Below, piece by piece: positions 6,779 to 15,332 of a stretch of 18,419 bases of DNA. The position numbers and the translations under genes were made by a program. The stretch comes from Planctomycetaceae bacterium (GTDB lineage: Bacteria; Planctomycetota; Planctomycetia; Pirellulales; Thermoguttaceae), in the NCBI GenBank assembly GCA_031256755.1, contig JAIRPZ010000152.1, positions 1 through 18,419 of the forward strand, written 5' to 3'. The notes under the pieces are model-generated. The model searched no databases. It was not told where the DNA came from and saw nothing but the letters and a program-made list of their open reading frames with translations. Positions within the stretch are counted from its first letter, which is position 1; each line of letters opens with the position of its first letter.

Positions 6779-7168
6779 TCAGCGGGACGACGAGCGTCCT
6801 GCCGTTTGCTTTCCCCCCCAGCCGGCAAAAAGACCAAGCAGAATGCCGGCAATATCCTGAATGAGGTCTTGCGTGTCGCAAGTGCGGTGACAAATCGGCG
6901 ACAAACAGCCCTGCACAATTTCCGTTCCGACCGAATAAACCGAAAGCAGAATCAAGACAAACAGGAAACTTTTCTGCCGCCGTCCAAGTTCCACAAGTAC
7001 ACCAAGCAAAGTAAACGTAATAAGATGTTCATAGCCTCTCGCCGGCGGAACCGGATTTTCCGCACGCACTGCCGCCGGCATTTCCAGCAATATTGTCAAC
7101 ACAATCACATAGCAAACGGTCACCCCGCGCAGAATGCGGCAAAAAGTTATCGGCATACGGTCATTCAT
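6779..7168 (-). CDS. VanZ-like membrane protein, partner of the exosortase
   Basis: The 129-residue product begins at the ATG 7168 (a TTG at 7174 is an alternative), 18 bases after the exosortase stop. It has about four hydrophobic segments. The VanZ-family pattern is clear: 'YEHLITFTLLGVLVELG' around residues 46-62, then 'YSVGTEIVQ', 'RTCDTQDLIQDIAGILLGLF'. In the family the His, the 'E..Q' and the 'D..D...N/D..G' positions are conserved. Stand-alone VanZ-like proteins often accompany exosortase or exopolysaccharide genes, but their biochemical role is not established. The name comes from a teicoplanin-resistance protein, and there is no sign that this one concerns antibiotics. The C-terminus is a short basic/polar tail. 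It is almost certainly in an operon with the exosortase. Confidence 0.8.
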   Translation of the reverse strand: MNDRMPITFCRILRGVTVCYVIVLTILLEMPAAVRAENPVPPARGYEHLITFTLLGVLVELGRRQKSFLFVLILLSVYSVGTEIVQGCLSPICHRTCDTQDLIQDIAGILLGLFAGWGGKQTAGRSSSR

Positions 7169-7186
7169 CAGCAATCATCAATTCCG

Positions 7187-8266
7187 TTAAATCGTTACAC
7201 GGCGAAAAACCTTGCTCAAATACCAAACAAACAGGGCAAAAAGACCAAGGGCAATCACAATAGCGATTTTACCGGCTATGCCGTCCGCAACCTTGCCAAG
7301 CGATTCGGTTTCATTCACCCACGGAGTCAGCATCCCTTCACAATGCAGAATCAACATTCCGGTAATGGCGATGCGCACCGCATTGACGAAAAGTGCCAGC
7401 GGAGCCGCAACGGCAAGAATGAAAATGTTCTGCCACCAAGGACGACGGAGAATCAGCGCAGCAGCAAAAGCAATCGCAAAAACACTCATTAAAAAACGGA
7501 GACCGCTGCACGCCTGCGCCACGCCGAGTTCAACCGCCCCTAACCGGATCGTGTTTTTAATGGCAATAGCCGGTTCACCGGCAAGTTGCAGTAAAAATGC
7601 CGCAAATTTGGCAGCAAATGTCTGCAAATGATTCCGCATAATCGCATCCACCGACCAAGGCAGTTGGAACATGAAAATCAGAAAAATCAGCGAAGGCAAG
7701 GCCCAGAGGAAAACCCGCAGCCCGTAAAAAAACCAGACAACACTCAAAATCCAGAAAAAGATCGCATAGGAATCAACGGACTCCATATAGTGGATTCCGG
7801 CATAGACACGCAACGCCGTATAGATCAAAACCGGAAACAGTCCGAGCCAAGCAAGTTTGCTGCATGTACCGGGATAAGTATCCAAGCGGATATAAAGAAA
7901 AAAGACAACGGCGGGAATGACGAGAAAACCGTGACTGTAATCATCGGTATGATACCATTCGTAAACCATATTCGCCCACGAAGAATAGGAAGCCCAAACA
8001 CAAAGCGGGGCAAGAACGGCAAGGATCAGTAAAAGCCGCAGCCGTTCAAACGGAACGTCCACAGGAAGCCGGACGGCAGATACGGCGACTTTAGCAGGAG
8101 CATAGCCGGTCTGCGGAACGGTTTCGGGTTTACCGTAGTTCACGGCACCCCGTTGTCCCATTGTCTGCAAGGGAGATGCGGGATCATAATCCGCAAAACG
8201 CCCTTTTTTAGGGGCATTGCCGCGGAAATTCGGTTCTTGCTGCGGGGCGGTCGGCTGGTCAGACAT
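7187..8266 (-). CDS. xrt: Exosortase (membrane cysteine transpeptidase-like sorting enzyme)
   Basis: The 359-residue protein has a soluble Pro/Gln-rich N-terminal tail of about 70 residues followed by some eight membrane segments. Exosortase hallmarks are all present: 'DDYSHGFLVIP' near 108-118, the active-site motif 'ACSGLRFLMS' (Cys253), 'NAVRIAITG' (Arg298) and 'ILHCEGML' (His308), giving the Cys-Arg-His catalytic set. Exosortases cleave a C-terminal PEP-CTERM-like signal and are thought to attach the exported protein to the cell surface or matrix. No protein in this window ends in a recognisable PEP-CTERM tail, so substrates lie elsewhere. The following VanZ-like gene is typical company. 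The N-terminal tail is longer than in classical EpsH/XrtA and may be lineage-specific. The exact Xrt subtype was not determined. Confidence 0.92.
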   Translation of the reverse strand: MSDQPTAPQQEPNFRGNAPKKGRFADYDPASPLQTMGQRGAVNYGKPETVPQTGYAPAKVAVSAVRLPVDVPFERLRLLLILAVLAPLCVWASYSSWANMVYEWYHTDDYSHGFLVIPAVVFFLYIRLDTYPGTCSKLAWLGLFPVLIYTALRVYAGIHYMESVDSYAIFFWILSVVWFFYGLRVFLWALPSLIFLIFMFQLPWSVDAIMRNHLQTFAAKFAAFLLQLAGEPAIAIKNTIRLGAVELGVAQACSGLRFLMSVFAIAFAAALILRRPWWQNIFILAVAAPLALFVNAVRIAITGMLILHCEGMLTPWVNETESLGKVADGIAGKIAIVIALGLFALFVWYLSKVFRRVTI

Positions 8267-8348
8267 CGTGTTCTTTTATGCGTGCGGGTGATTGCGGAAA
8301 CGGAAAATTCAAGACATCAATACGGCGATCAATGCTGTTTCCTTATTG

Positions 8349-8376
8349 ATTATACCTGCTTCCCGAAAAAAAACAA
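8349..8376 (-). promoter_or_regulatory. Candidate promoter of the exosortase-vanZ operon
   Basis: On the minus strand a perfect TATAAT (8354 down to 8349) is preceded, 16 bases away, by TTGTTT (8376-8371), a weak -35. Transcription would start near 8342, about 75 bases before the exosortase ATG. Confidence 0.45.
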
Positions 8377-8466
8377 CCGGCGGCGGATTTCCGAAAAAAA
8401 CAAACGCAAAGATAAAGACAATGTCAATACAAAGACAAAACAGCACAAAACAGTGCAGGGGGAGAG

Positions 8467-8495
8467 TTGCCGGCTTCCTTTTGTTGTGATAAAAT
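8467..8495 (+). promoter_or_regulatory. Candidate promoter of the 8546 gene
   Basis: TTGCCG (8467-8472), a 17-base spacer and TAAAAT (8490-8495). The predicted leader is about 44 bases and contains GGAG at 8536-8539, six bases before the ATG. The region between the divergent exosortase and this gene is A-rich but otherwise unremarkable. Confidence 0.5.
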
Positions 8496-8545
8496 ACACC
8501 ACAAGAGTTTTTGTTGATGGTTTCCCTTTACAAATGGAGTTTTTC

Positions 8546-10366
8546 ATGCACACAATCCGTTCCTCTGCCGCCAAGTTGCGGCTTGCCGTCCTTTTTTTAC
8601 TCGCCGCTCCGGTTTTTGCCGCTGCCGCCGAAGAATTGAAACCGTTTTATGTCATCAAAGTGACCAGCCCCGGCACCTTAATCAGCATCGCCGAAAAGAT
8701 CGCCGATCTTGCCGGACAAACCGAATCCGAAGAATTCAAGTCGGTCATTGATTCGGTCAAAAACATGACCGGAGTCGACAGCAAAGGTTTTTCCGGTTTC
8801 GCCCTCTCCGTCAATGAAGACGACGAACTGATCCCTCTTTTTCTGTTTCCGGTAACGGACATCAACATTGCCAACATTCCCGGTCACGAAGAAATGTTTG
8901 ATTTCATCCGTAAGAACCTGAAAAAAGCGGGAAAAGAAAAGGATACATATACTTTTGAACTTCCTGACGGTGCTTTCGGACAGTTGATACCGCAGTGGGC
9001 ATACAAGTGGACAGTCAAAATGCAAAAAGGACATTTAGCGGTCGTTCCGTCGGTATTCGCGGACTCGCTTCCGGTCAATGCCGAAAAATTATTTGACGGC
9101 ATCGGGGACGATACTTTGACCTATGGCATCAATTGTGAAAACATCAAGTTTGAATTCGTTGAAAAGAATATACTGCTGCCGATGCAATTATTCGTTGCCC
9201 AAGCGGATGCGCGATCCGGGGAACAATTTGGGGTACAAATTGAAGGTTACCGGTACTTATTTAACGAAATCAGTTCGCTGACGGTCGGTGTGAATTTTGA
9301 TCCGAAAACCGCCGATACCGCCTGCACTTACCGCGTCGTTCCCCGAAAAGGATCGAAGGCGGAAAAGGCGTTCAATGATTTCGGCAAAGAAACAACGATT
9401 TTCGGCGGTTTCAGAGGAGTGCCTGCTGAAAGAGTTTGCTCGATGAGTGTGTCCAAAACAGCCGTCGCTGACGAAAAAGAAATTGAATTGGGGAAAAAGT
9501 ATCTCGACCTCTTTTTCAGCGGAATCATCGCGGCACTCGAAGAAAACGAGGAAGACGAGAAGGACATCAAACTGGCAAAGGATGTGGTTCTTTCGCTGAA
9601 AAACCTGTGGTCAAAGCAGGCCAAAGCCGGAAAATTTGATGCTGCGCTGTCCGCCGATGTGAACGGGATATTGACGGCTGCCGTTTCTTTGGAAGATACA
9701 AAGGAATTACAGAAACTGGTCAAAATGCTCTGCGATTACATTGCCGTAAAAGTCGGCGATGACATCGAACTTGATGTCAAAGATGTCAAAAAAATCGTGG
9801 AAGAAAATCTGAAAAAAGAGTACACGACCGTTGAAGGATTTAAGATTTCACGCTTGCAGATTCATGTCGCGGACGTTCTCGCCAAATTCGGCGATTCTTC
9901 CTTTGAACGACCGAAGGATTTCAAGCCGGTCATTTCGGTTTTCTGGGCGGTCAGGGAAAATGCAGCGGTAGCGGTTGCGGTTGGAGAAGATGCCGAAAAA
10001 ACAGAGGCGGCATTCAAAAACGCTCTTGCCGGAACGAAAACAGCCGTACCGGTGGAGCAGCCGAGTGCCGATCTGTCGGTGTCTAATCTCGGCAAAATGC
10101 TGCAACGTGTGATACTGCCGAAGATAGAAAAGATCGACCCGGACGTTGCTAAAGGCGGCAGCCGCGAATACAACCAGTTCAAAAAAGGTGTCGGAATGTT
10201 GTCCGATGCGGACAAGAGTGCGGTTGTTTCGCTGGCGGCGGTCAACAAAAAGGACGGATTCGAAGCGAAGTATTTTATTTCCGGCAAGGTGATCACCGTG
10301 ATTGCGAACATCATCAAAGCGGTCAACGCTCCTGAATTGAAGCGTGATGCCATTATTGATTTCTGA
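8546..10366 (+). CDS. Large exported protein of unknown function
   Basis: The ATG at 8546 with GGAG upstream gives 606 residues beginning with a clear Sec signal peptide (basic 1-12, hydrophobic 13-26, cleavage after an Ala run near 28). The longer open frame back to 8153 is antisense to the exosortase gene and is rejected. The mature protein is acidic and Lys-rich, begins 'EELKPFYVIKVTSPGTLISI', and has no membrane segments, no Cys clusters and no recognisable catalytic motif. It contains acidic runs such as 'EENEEDEKDIK' (about 331-341) and a C-terminal part with 'FISGKVITVIANIIKAVN'. The overall pattern ('PG.L.sia.kia.laG', repeated alpha/beta units) recalls large secreted hypothetical proteins of planctomycetes, possibly with duplicated domains. 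A periplasmic or surface role is inferred from the signal peptide only. Confidence 0.8.
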   Translation: MHTIRSSAAKLRLAVLFLLAAPVFAAAAEELKPFYVIKVTSPGTLISIAEKIADLAGQTESEEFKSVIDSVKNMTGVDSKGFSGFALSVNEDDELIPLFLFPVTDINIANIPGHEEMFDFIRKNLKKAGKEKDTYTFELPDGAFGQLIPQWAYKWTVKMQKGHLAVVPSVFADSLPVNAEKLFDGIGDDTLTYGINCENIKFEFVEKNILLPMQLFVAQADARSGEQFGVQIEGYRYLFNEISSLTVGVNFDPKTADTACTYRVVPRKGSKAEKAFNDFGKETTIFGGFRGVPAERVCSMSVSKTAVADEKEIELGKKYLDLFFSGIIAALEENEEDEKDIKLAKDVVLSLKNLWSKQAKAGKFDAALSADVNGILTAAVSLEDTKELQKLVKMLCDYIAVKVGDDIELDVKDVKKIVEENLKKEYTTVEGFKISRLQIHVADVLAKFGDSSFERPKDFKPVISVFWAVRENAAVAVAVGEDAEKTEAAFKNALAGTKTAVPVEQPSADLSVSNLGKMLQRVILPKIEKIDPDVAKGGSREYNQFKKGVGMLSDADKSAVVSLAAVNKKDGFEAKYFISGKVITVIANIIKAVNAPELKRDAIIDF

Positions 10367-10382
10367 AATACAGGCACTGACC

Positions 10383-10414
10383 GGAGAAGCCGCTGTTTCC
10401 GCAGCGGTTTCTTC
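10383..10414 (+). terminator. Hairpin after the 8546 gene, possible terminator
   Basis: A stem of about 13 pairs (10383-10395 with 10402-10414, including two G-T pairs) around a TTTCCG loop, starting 17 bases past the stop codon. There is no T tract afterwards, so factor-independent termination is uncertain. Confidence 0.45.
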
Positions 10415-10496
10415 AAACAATCCGTAAACAATCCGTTGTCCGGCGGTACGAAAAACTTGCAGAATACCCGCGACAGGAATTAAGGAATAAAGGGGC

Positions 10497-10524
10497 TTGA
10501 CATACGTCTCTTTTGTGGTATTCT
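10497..10524 (+). promoter_or_regulatory. Promoter of the secDF gene
   Basis: A perfect TTGACA (10497-10502), a 16-base spacer and TATTCT (10519-10524) with an extended -10 (TGG directly before). Transcription would start near 10531, giving a leader of about 135 bases before the ATG at 10665. A second TTGACA at 10630-10635 with CATTAT 19 bases later (10655-10660) is a weaker alternative close to the ATG. Confidence 0.6.
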
Positions 10525-10664
10525 GTAATACTCTGCGGTCTGCGGCATTTTTAATTTTATGCCGCCGGTCGTTCAGAACCGGAAAAGAGAGTTCACCGAG
10601 AGAGTTTACCGAGAGAATTCACCGGCAATTTGACAATTTTTCAGCAGGCACTTTCATTATTTCA

Positions 10665-13600
10665 ATGTTCCATTTCCCCCGCATTTTTAACTTCATTTTT
10701 GTATCGCTGATCCTCTGTGCTCTTTACGTTATCAGCGTACAAAACAACACCGCTCAAGAAACGCCGGCAGAGCAGCCGGCATCCGCTGCGCCGGAAACGG
10801 TTCCCGCTGCGGAAACCAAAACGGAATCCCCGGCAAACAGCGGCGGGCTTTCCCCTGCCGATCCGCTTTCTGTAGATCAGCCCTCTGCCGGGCAGGCAAG
10901 CGGCGGGCAGGTAAGCGGCGGGAAAACTTCCCCTGTTCTTGATAATGCCGCCCCGAATCCTGCGGCACATGATCATGCCGGACATGACCATACGGCTCAC
11001 GATCATGCAGATCATGACCATGCAGGGCATGATCACGAAGCCGCCGCTCAAGACGAAACGGCACCCGTTGCGGAACCGGTACCGTTTCAGAAGACCGGCT
11101 GGTTTACATTGCTGATCCTTGCCGTTGTCCTTTTCGGCTGTTATTGGCTCGGCAATGCGTTGGCAAAACAATCCCGGCTGCCCGATCACGGTTTCAAGAT
11201 TTTCATCGTTCTGCTTGCGTTTTTCGGCAGTTTTGCGGCACTTGCCCTCGGCTGGCACCGCTTAACGCTCGGCATTGACTTGCAGGGAGGAGTGGTTCTC
11301 ATTTATGATGCCAAACCGATCCGGCGCGGCGGAACCGCTCAAGACACCAATGCGGCTGCCGGCGGACTGGATATGGATCAGTTGACAAGGGCGATCAGCA
11401 AGCGTATCAATCCGGGCGGAGTTCGGGAAATTGCGATCACGAAACTCGGCACACAGCAGGTTCAGGTTGTCATTCCGCATGCTGAAGACGCAGAAGTGGC
11501 CCGTATTGAAAGAGTGATCAGCGAATCCGGCGCACTCACATTCCGTATTTTGGCATCCCGTGCTTATGAAAAAGATGCCGACATCATCAAACGGGGTGAA
11601 GCCGAATCCGGTCGGGACGTTTTGGATTCCGCCGGAAGAGTCATTGCCCGCTGGGTGCCGGTTTTTGATAGCCAGAAATCAGAGTTTACTCATAATCCTG
11701 ACTATGTGAGCCGGCAGCGGGGGAGTACAAAGAATAAAGAAGGCGGAATACTGGAAATCCTGGTCAAATTCGATGACGATGCCAATGTTACCGGCGAATA
11801 TCTCACTTACACCGGTCGCGGTAACGGCGAAAACGGCGGTCCCGGTGTTTCCTTCCATTTTGATGCAGTCGGACAAAACAAGTTCGGCCGGCTGACCAGT
11901 GCCAACCGTCCCGATCCCGTTCAGGCACGGCTGATCCGGCATTTGGGGATTATCCTCAATGACAATTTATATTCGGCACCGGTCATCAGAAATACTATCC
12001 GCGATGCCGGCATCATCGAATTCAGTGCGGGAAACACGGAAGAACAGCGGCGGCAGATCAATCAGGACATAGACGATTTGATTTCCATTCTCGATGCCGG
12101 TGCGCTGCCTGCGGAATTGAGCAAAGAACCGGCCGGACGCATGCTGATCGGTGCCACGCTCGGAAACGATACGATTCAGAAAGCGAAATATGCTTTGACT
12201 GCTTCGGCCGTGGCAACGGTGATTTTTATGATCTGCTATTACGGGCTTGCCGGGTGCATTGCCAGTTTCTGCGTGATCACGAATACGGCGTTGATTATTG
12301 CGGTGATGCTGGCACTTCGGGCGGCATTTACATTGCCGGGTTTGGCAGGTCTCGTGCTGACAATCGGTATGGCTGTGGACGCAAACATTCTGATTTATGA
12401 GCGTATCCGGGAAGAACTTGCGGGCGGAGCATCGCTGAAAATGGCGATCCGCAACGGTTACGGAAAAGCGTTTTCCGCTATTTTCGACTCGAACATTACC
12501 ACGATCATTGTCGGCTGCATTTTGTATGCTGTCGGAACGGAACAGGTTAAGGGCTTTGCCGTAACGCTTGTTCTCGGTATTGCCCTCAACATGTTCACGG
12601 CGATTTTCTGTGCAAGAGTCATTATGGAAGTCCTTGCCGCCCAGCGTTGGTGCAAGACGTTCAAGATGATGCAACTTTTCAAACGTCCGAATATCAATTT
12701 TCTCGGTGCGAGAATTCCTTTCGTTGTTTTTTCGGCAGTGCTGATCGTCATCGGTTTGGCGGCGGTCATTGCACGCGGACGAAGTTTGCTCGATATTGAT
12801 TTTGTCGGCGGTGTGTCGGTTGAGGTGGTTTTCAACGATTCACAGGATATTTCGGAAGTCCGGTCGAAACTGTATGCAAAAGATGCCACAATTACCGGGA
12901 AAGAGAACAAACTTAATGATCTTTCGGTACAAAATGTCGGAATGAACATCGGCGATGAAGGGCAGAAGATTGAGCAGAACACTCACTTCATGATCACGAC
13001 TTCGATTCCGCAGGTTAAAGGCCAAGAGATTTTGCCGGATGCCTATCTTGAAACGGTGCGTCACATTCTGAAAGAGACCTTCGGCAATGATCTGGAATAC
13101 TGCAAACTTGACTGCAAGATCGAAAAGTCGGAGAAGGTTGCGGATTATGACGAAACAACGGTTTCCATTACCCGCTACCCGAAAACGAATTATGAATCGC
13201 TTGTTTCCGAAATTCGGGCAAAGGTTAAAAAGGCGGTTCAGGACAAAAAAATTGACAGTGAATTTTCCGATCCGGTCATTACACGTCAGGGTTTTATTGA
13301 AGGCAGTCAAACCGCTTATGAAGATTGGACGCTGACGTTCCGGGCTTCGAAAGAGAACCTTGAAAAAGTTTTAGCAGTTTGGAAGGCGGAACTTGACGGC
13401 ACGCCGAATTTCCCGACATCGACAACGGTCGGCGGTTCGGTTGCTTCCAATACACGGATTCAGGGAACGGCAGCGATCATTGCCAGTTTGATTTTCATCA
13501 TCATTTATATTTCGATTCGGTTCCATCGTTTGGTTTATGGTTTGATTGCCGTTGCGGGTTTGCTTCATGACGTGCTGATTATGCTCGGTTTGCTGGCATT

Positions 13601-14009
13601 AAGCGGGTGGATAACGGTGCCGTTCCTGCAAATTGAAGAGTTCAAAATCGGCTTGCCGGTGGTGGCGGCGTTTTTGACGATTATCGGCTACTCGATCAAT
13701 GATACGATTGTGTTGTTTGACCGGATTCGGGAAAACCTCGGCAAAAGTTCCACTTTGACCGGTTCGATGATCAATACGGCCATCAATCAGACATTAAGCC
13801 GGACGGTGCTGACCTCGTTGACGACGTTTGTTGTTGCCTTGATTTTGTACTTTTTCGGCGGACAGGGGATTCATACCTTTGCTTTTGCGATTTCATTGGG
13901 AGTGTTTTTCGGCACATACAGTACGATAGGTATTTGCTCCTCGTTCCTGTATTGGGCGATTGGAGTCAACGATTTGAGCGGGAAGAAGCCGGAAAAAGAA
14001 AAGAAGTAG
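10665..14009 (+). CDS. secDF: Fused protein translocase subunit SecD-SecF with His-rich extension
   Basis: SecDF uses the proton-motive force to help pull proteins across the membrane through SecYEG. From the ATG at 10665 the fusion has 1114 residues. SecD half: 'GIDLQGGVVLIYDA' (DLQGG 205-209), 'RINPGGVREIAITKLG', and the TM4 motif 'GMAVDANILIYERIREEL' from residue 568. SecF half from about 670: 'DFVGG' at 712-716 and 'GYSINDTIVLFDRIRENL' from 1008, with the conserved charged Asp residues kept in both halves. Before the usual first SecD membrane segment (about 178-198, after 'KQSRLPDHG') there are two more hydrophobic segments (8-25, which could be a signal peptide, and 146-163) enclosing a Pro/Ala-rich loop with five H-D-H repeats (102-124). 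A start at 10497 is rejected because it would extend through the promoter. Confidence 0.95.
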   Translation: MFHFPRIFNFIFVSLILCALYVISVQNNTAQETPAEQPASAAPETVPAAETKTESPANSGGLSPADPLSVDQPSAGQASGGQVSGGKTSPVLDNAAPNPAAHDHAGHDHTAHDHADHDHAGHDHEAAAQDETAPVAEPVPFQKTGWFTLLILAVVLFGCYWLGNALAKQSRLPDHGFKIFIVLLAFFGSFAALALGWHRLTLGIDLQGGVVLIYDAKPIRRGGTAQDTNAAAGGLDMDQLTRAISKRINPGGVREIAITKLGTQQVQVVIPHAEDAEVARIERVISESGALTFRILASRAYEKDADIIKRGEAESGRDVLDSAGRVIARWVPVFDSQKSEFTHNPDYVSRQRGSTKNKEGGILEILVKFDDDANVTGEYLTYTGRGNGENGGPGVSFHFDAVGQNKFGRLTSANRPDPVQARLIRHLGIILNDNLYSAPVIRNTIRDAGIIEFSAGNTEEQRRQINQDIDDLISILDAGALPAELSKEPAGRMLIGATLGNDTIQKAKYALTASAVATVIFMICYYGLAGCIASFCVITNTALIIAVMLALRAAFTLPGLAGLVLTIGMAVDANILIYERIREELAGGASLKMAIRNGYGKAFSAIFDSNITTIIVGCILYAVGTEQVKGFAVTLVLGIALNMFTAIFCARVIMEVLAAQRWCKTFKMMQLFKRPNINFLGARIPFVVFSAVLIVIGLAAVIARGRSLLDIDFVGGVSVEVVFNDSQDISEVRSKLYAKDATITGKENKLNDLSVQNVGMNIGDEGQKIEQNTHFMITTSIPQVKGQEILPDAYLETVRHILKETFGNDLEYCKLDCKIEKSEKVADYDETTVSITRYPKTNYESLVSEIRAKVKKAVQDKKIDSEFSDPVITRQGFIEGSQTAYEDWTLTFRASKENLEKVLAVWKAELDGTPNFPTSTTVGGSVASNTRIQGTAAIIASLIFIIIYISIRFHRLVYGLIAVAGLLHDVLIMLGLLALSGWITVPFLQIEEFKIGLPVVAAFLTIIGYSINDTIVLFDRIRENLGKSSTLTGSMINTAINQTLSRTVLTSLTTFVVALILYFFGGQGIHTFAFAISLGVFFGTYSTIGICSSFLYWAIGVNDLSGKKPEKEKK

Positions 14010-14094
14010 TGATAAAACGGAAGAAACTGCATTACGGGCAGAAAACATGCAGAAGGCGTGCGGCATTCCCCCTAAAAAGTCCGGCGTTTCCATG

Positions 14095-14100
14095 TATAAT
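14095..14100 (+). promoter_or_regulatory. Perfect -10 box directly before argJ
   Basis: TATAAT lies with only seven bases between it and the argJ ATG at 14108, so a transcript from it would be leaderless. No -35 box at 16-18 bases is recognisable, so activator help or a chance match is possible. Confidence 0.4.
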
Positions 14101-14107
14101 AACGTCT

Positions 14108-15310
14108 ATGCAGGAAATTATTCTCCCGAAAGGTTATCGTTTTTCCGGCGTTCACTGCGGTTTGAAGTCCGCGCCGGAACTCCTTGACATCTCGCTCATT
14201 GTTTCCGACCGACCGGCAGCAGCAGCAGGTGTCTTTACGCCGAATCTCGTTTGCGGCGCACCGGTACAGATTGACCGAAGCCGAGTGCCATGTACCGGTA
14301 TTCGTGCTGTCGTCGGCAATTCCCGATGCGCCAATGCCTGCACCGGCGAACAAGGTCTCCGCGATGCCGAAGAAATGGCAGCCCTTGCCGCCAAAGCCGC
14401 CGGCGGAACAGCAGAACAAGGGCTGGTCATGTCCACCGGTGTCATCGGAACAATGCTGCCGATGGACAAAATCCGAAAAGGCATTGCCGATGCCGCCGGA
14501 AAACTTGCAGCAGATGAGTCCGGTTTCATCAATGCCGCACAAGGCATAATGACAACCGATACTGTCGAAAAATTCGTTACAAAAAAGATTTCCGCCTGTG
14601 CGGCACATCCTGAATTCCGTATTGCCGGTCTCTGCAAAGGAGCGGCTATGATTGCCCCGCATCTTGCCACCATGCTGGCAGTCATCATTACCGATGCCGC
14701 TCTCGAACCGCAGACCGCTCAAACACTGTTGAAAAACGCCGCTGATATTTCGTTCAACTGCATCACCATTGACGGACACACCAGCACTTCGGATACACTT
14801 CTTCTGCTTGCTAACGGTGCGGCTTCGGAAACGCCGCTGACCGGCGAACCGCTGCGGCAGTTTGAAAAAACGTTACAAGAATTATGCACCGAATTAGCCG
14901 TAAAAATACCGGCAGACGGCGAAGGGGCTTCCCATCTGATCACGATTGATATTGCCGGTTGTGCTGCGAAAGAAGATGCAAAAATCATTGCCCGAAAAAT
15001 TGCGGAAGACGCTTTGGTCAAAACGGCAATTTATGGTGCTGACCCGAATTGGGGACGCATCGTTTCCGCTTCGGGGACCGCCGGAATTCCCTACGATCCC
15101 CGGAAGGTTTCTCTAAAACTCAACGGGTTCGATTTATTCAAAAACGGCGAACCGCTGCCGTTTGACAAAGTGGCGGTTTCCTCTTCAATTCGGGACAGCC
15201 GGAACACGTTCATTTTGCTGACGATCGGTGAAGGCACAGAAAGCGTCCGGTTTTGGACGACTGATCTCACCGCAGAATACGTCCGGCTTAATTCGGATTA
15301 CACAACGTAA
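14108..15310 (+). CDS. argJ: Bifunctional glutamate N-acetyltransferase / amino-acid acetyltransferase ArgJ
   Basis: ArgJ transfers the acetyl group from N-acetylornithine to glutamate (cyclic arginine pathway) and in bifunctional forms also makes N-acetylglutamate from acetyl-CoA. The protein has 400 residues, the usual length. It self-cleaves before a Thr: here 'IAPHLATML' places the cut at Ala187-Thr188, making Thr188 the nucleophile. Other signatures are 'STGVIG' (oxyanion hole, T110-G111), 'DPNWGRI' and the C-terminal 'RLNSDYTT'. The motif usually N-S-G-(N/C)-A-N-A-x-T-G reads 'NSRCANACTG' (71-80), with Arg73 replacing the usual Gly. The start at 14108 begins exactly at the family N-terminus; the open frame back to 13934 overlaps secDF and is rejected. 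No other arginine gene is adjacent. Mono- versus bifunctionality cannot be decided from sequence alone. Confidence 0.96.
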   Translation: MQEIILPKGYRFSGVHCGLKSAPELLDISLIVSDRPAAAAGVFTPNLVCGAPVQIDRSRVPCTGIRAVVGNSRCANACTGEQGLRDAEEMAALAAKAAGGTAEQGLVMSTGVIGTMLPMDKIRKGIADAAGKLAADESGFINAAQGIMTTDTVEKFVTKKISACAAHPEFRIAGLCKGAAMIAPHLATMLAVIITDAALEPQTAQTLLKNAADISFNCITIDGHTSTSDTLLLLANGAASETPLTGEPLRQFEKTLQELCTELAVKIPADGEGASHLITIDIAGCAAKEDAKIIARKIAEDALVKTAIYGADPNWGRIVSASGTAGIPYDPRKVSLKLNGFDLFKNGEPLPFDKVAVSSSIRDSRNTFILLTIGEGTESVRFWTTDLTAEYVRLNSDYTT

Positions 15311-15332
15311 AAATTATTGCCGTAAGAATTAT

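Noticed and set aside
6806..8032. Several plus-strand open frames across the exosortase and vanZ genes
   Set aside because: They are basic, low-complexity shadows of the minus-strand membrane proteins, which show clear family motifs.
8153..8545. N-terminal extension of the 606-residue exported protein
   Set aside because: It runs antisense to the exosortase start; the signal peptide and ribosome site place the start at 8546.
10497..10664. Upstream start for SecDF
   Set aside because: It would begin within the -35 box of a good promoter, and the ATG at 10665 opens directly onto a signal/membrane segment.
13934..14107. Upstream extension of ArgJ overlapping secDF
   Set aside because: The ArgJ family N-terminus begins at the ATG 14108; the extension is the secDF 3' end in another frame.
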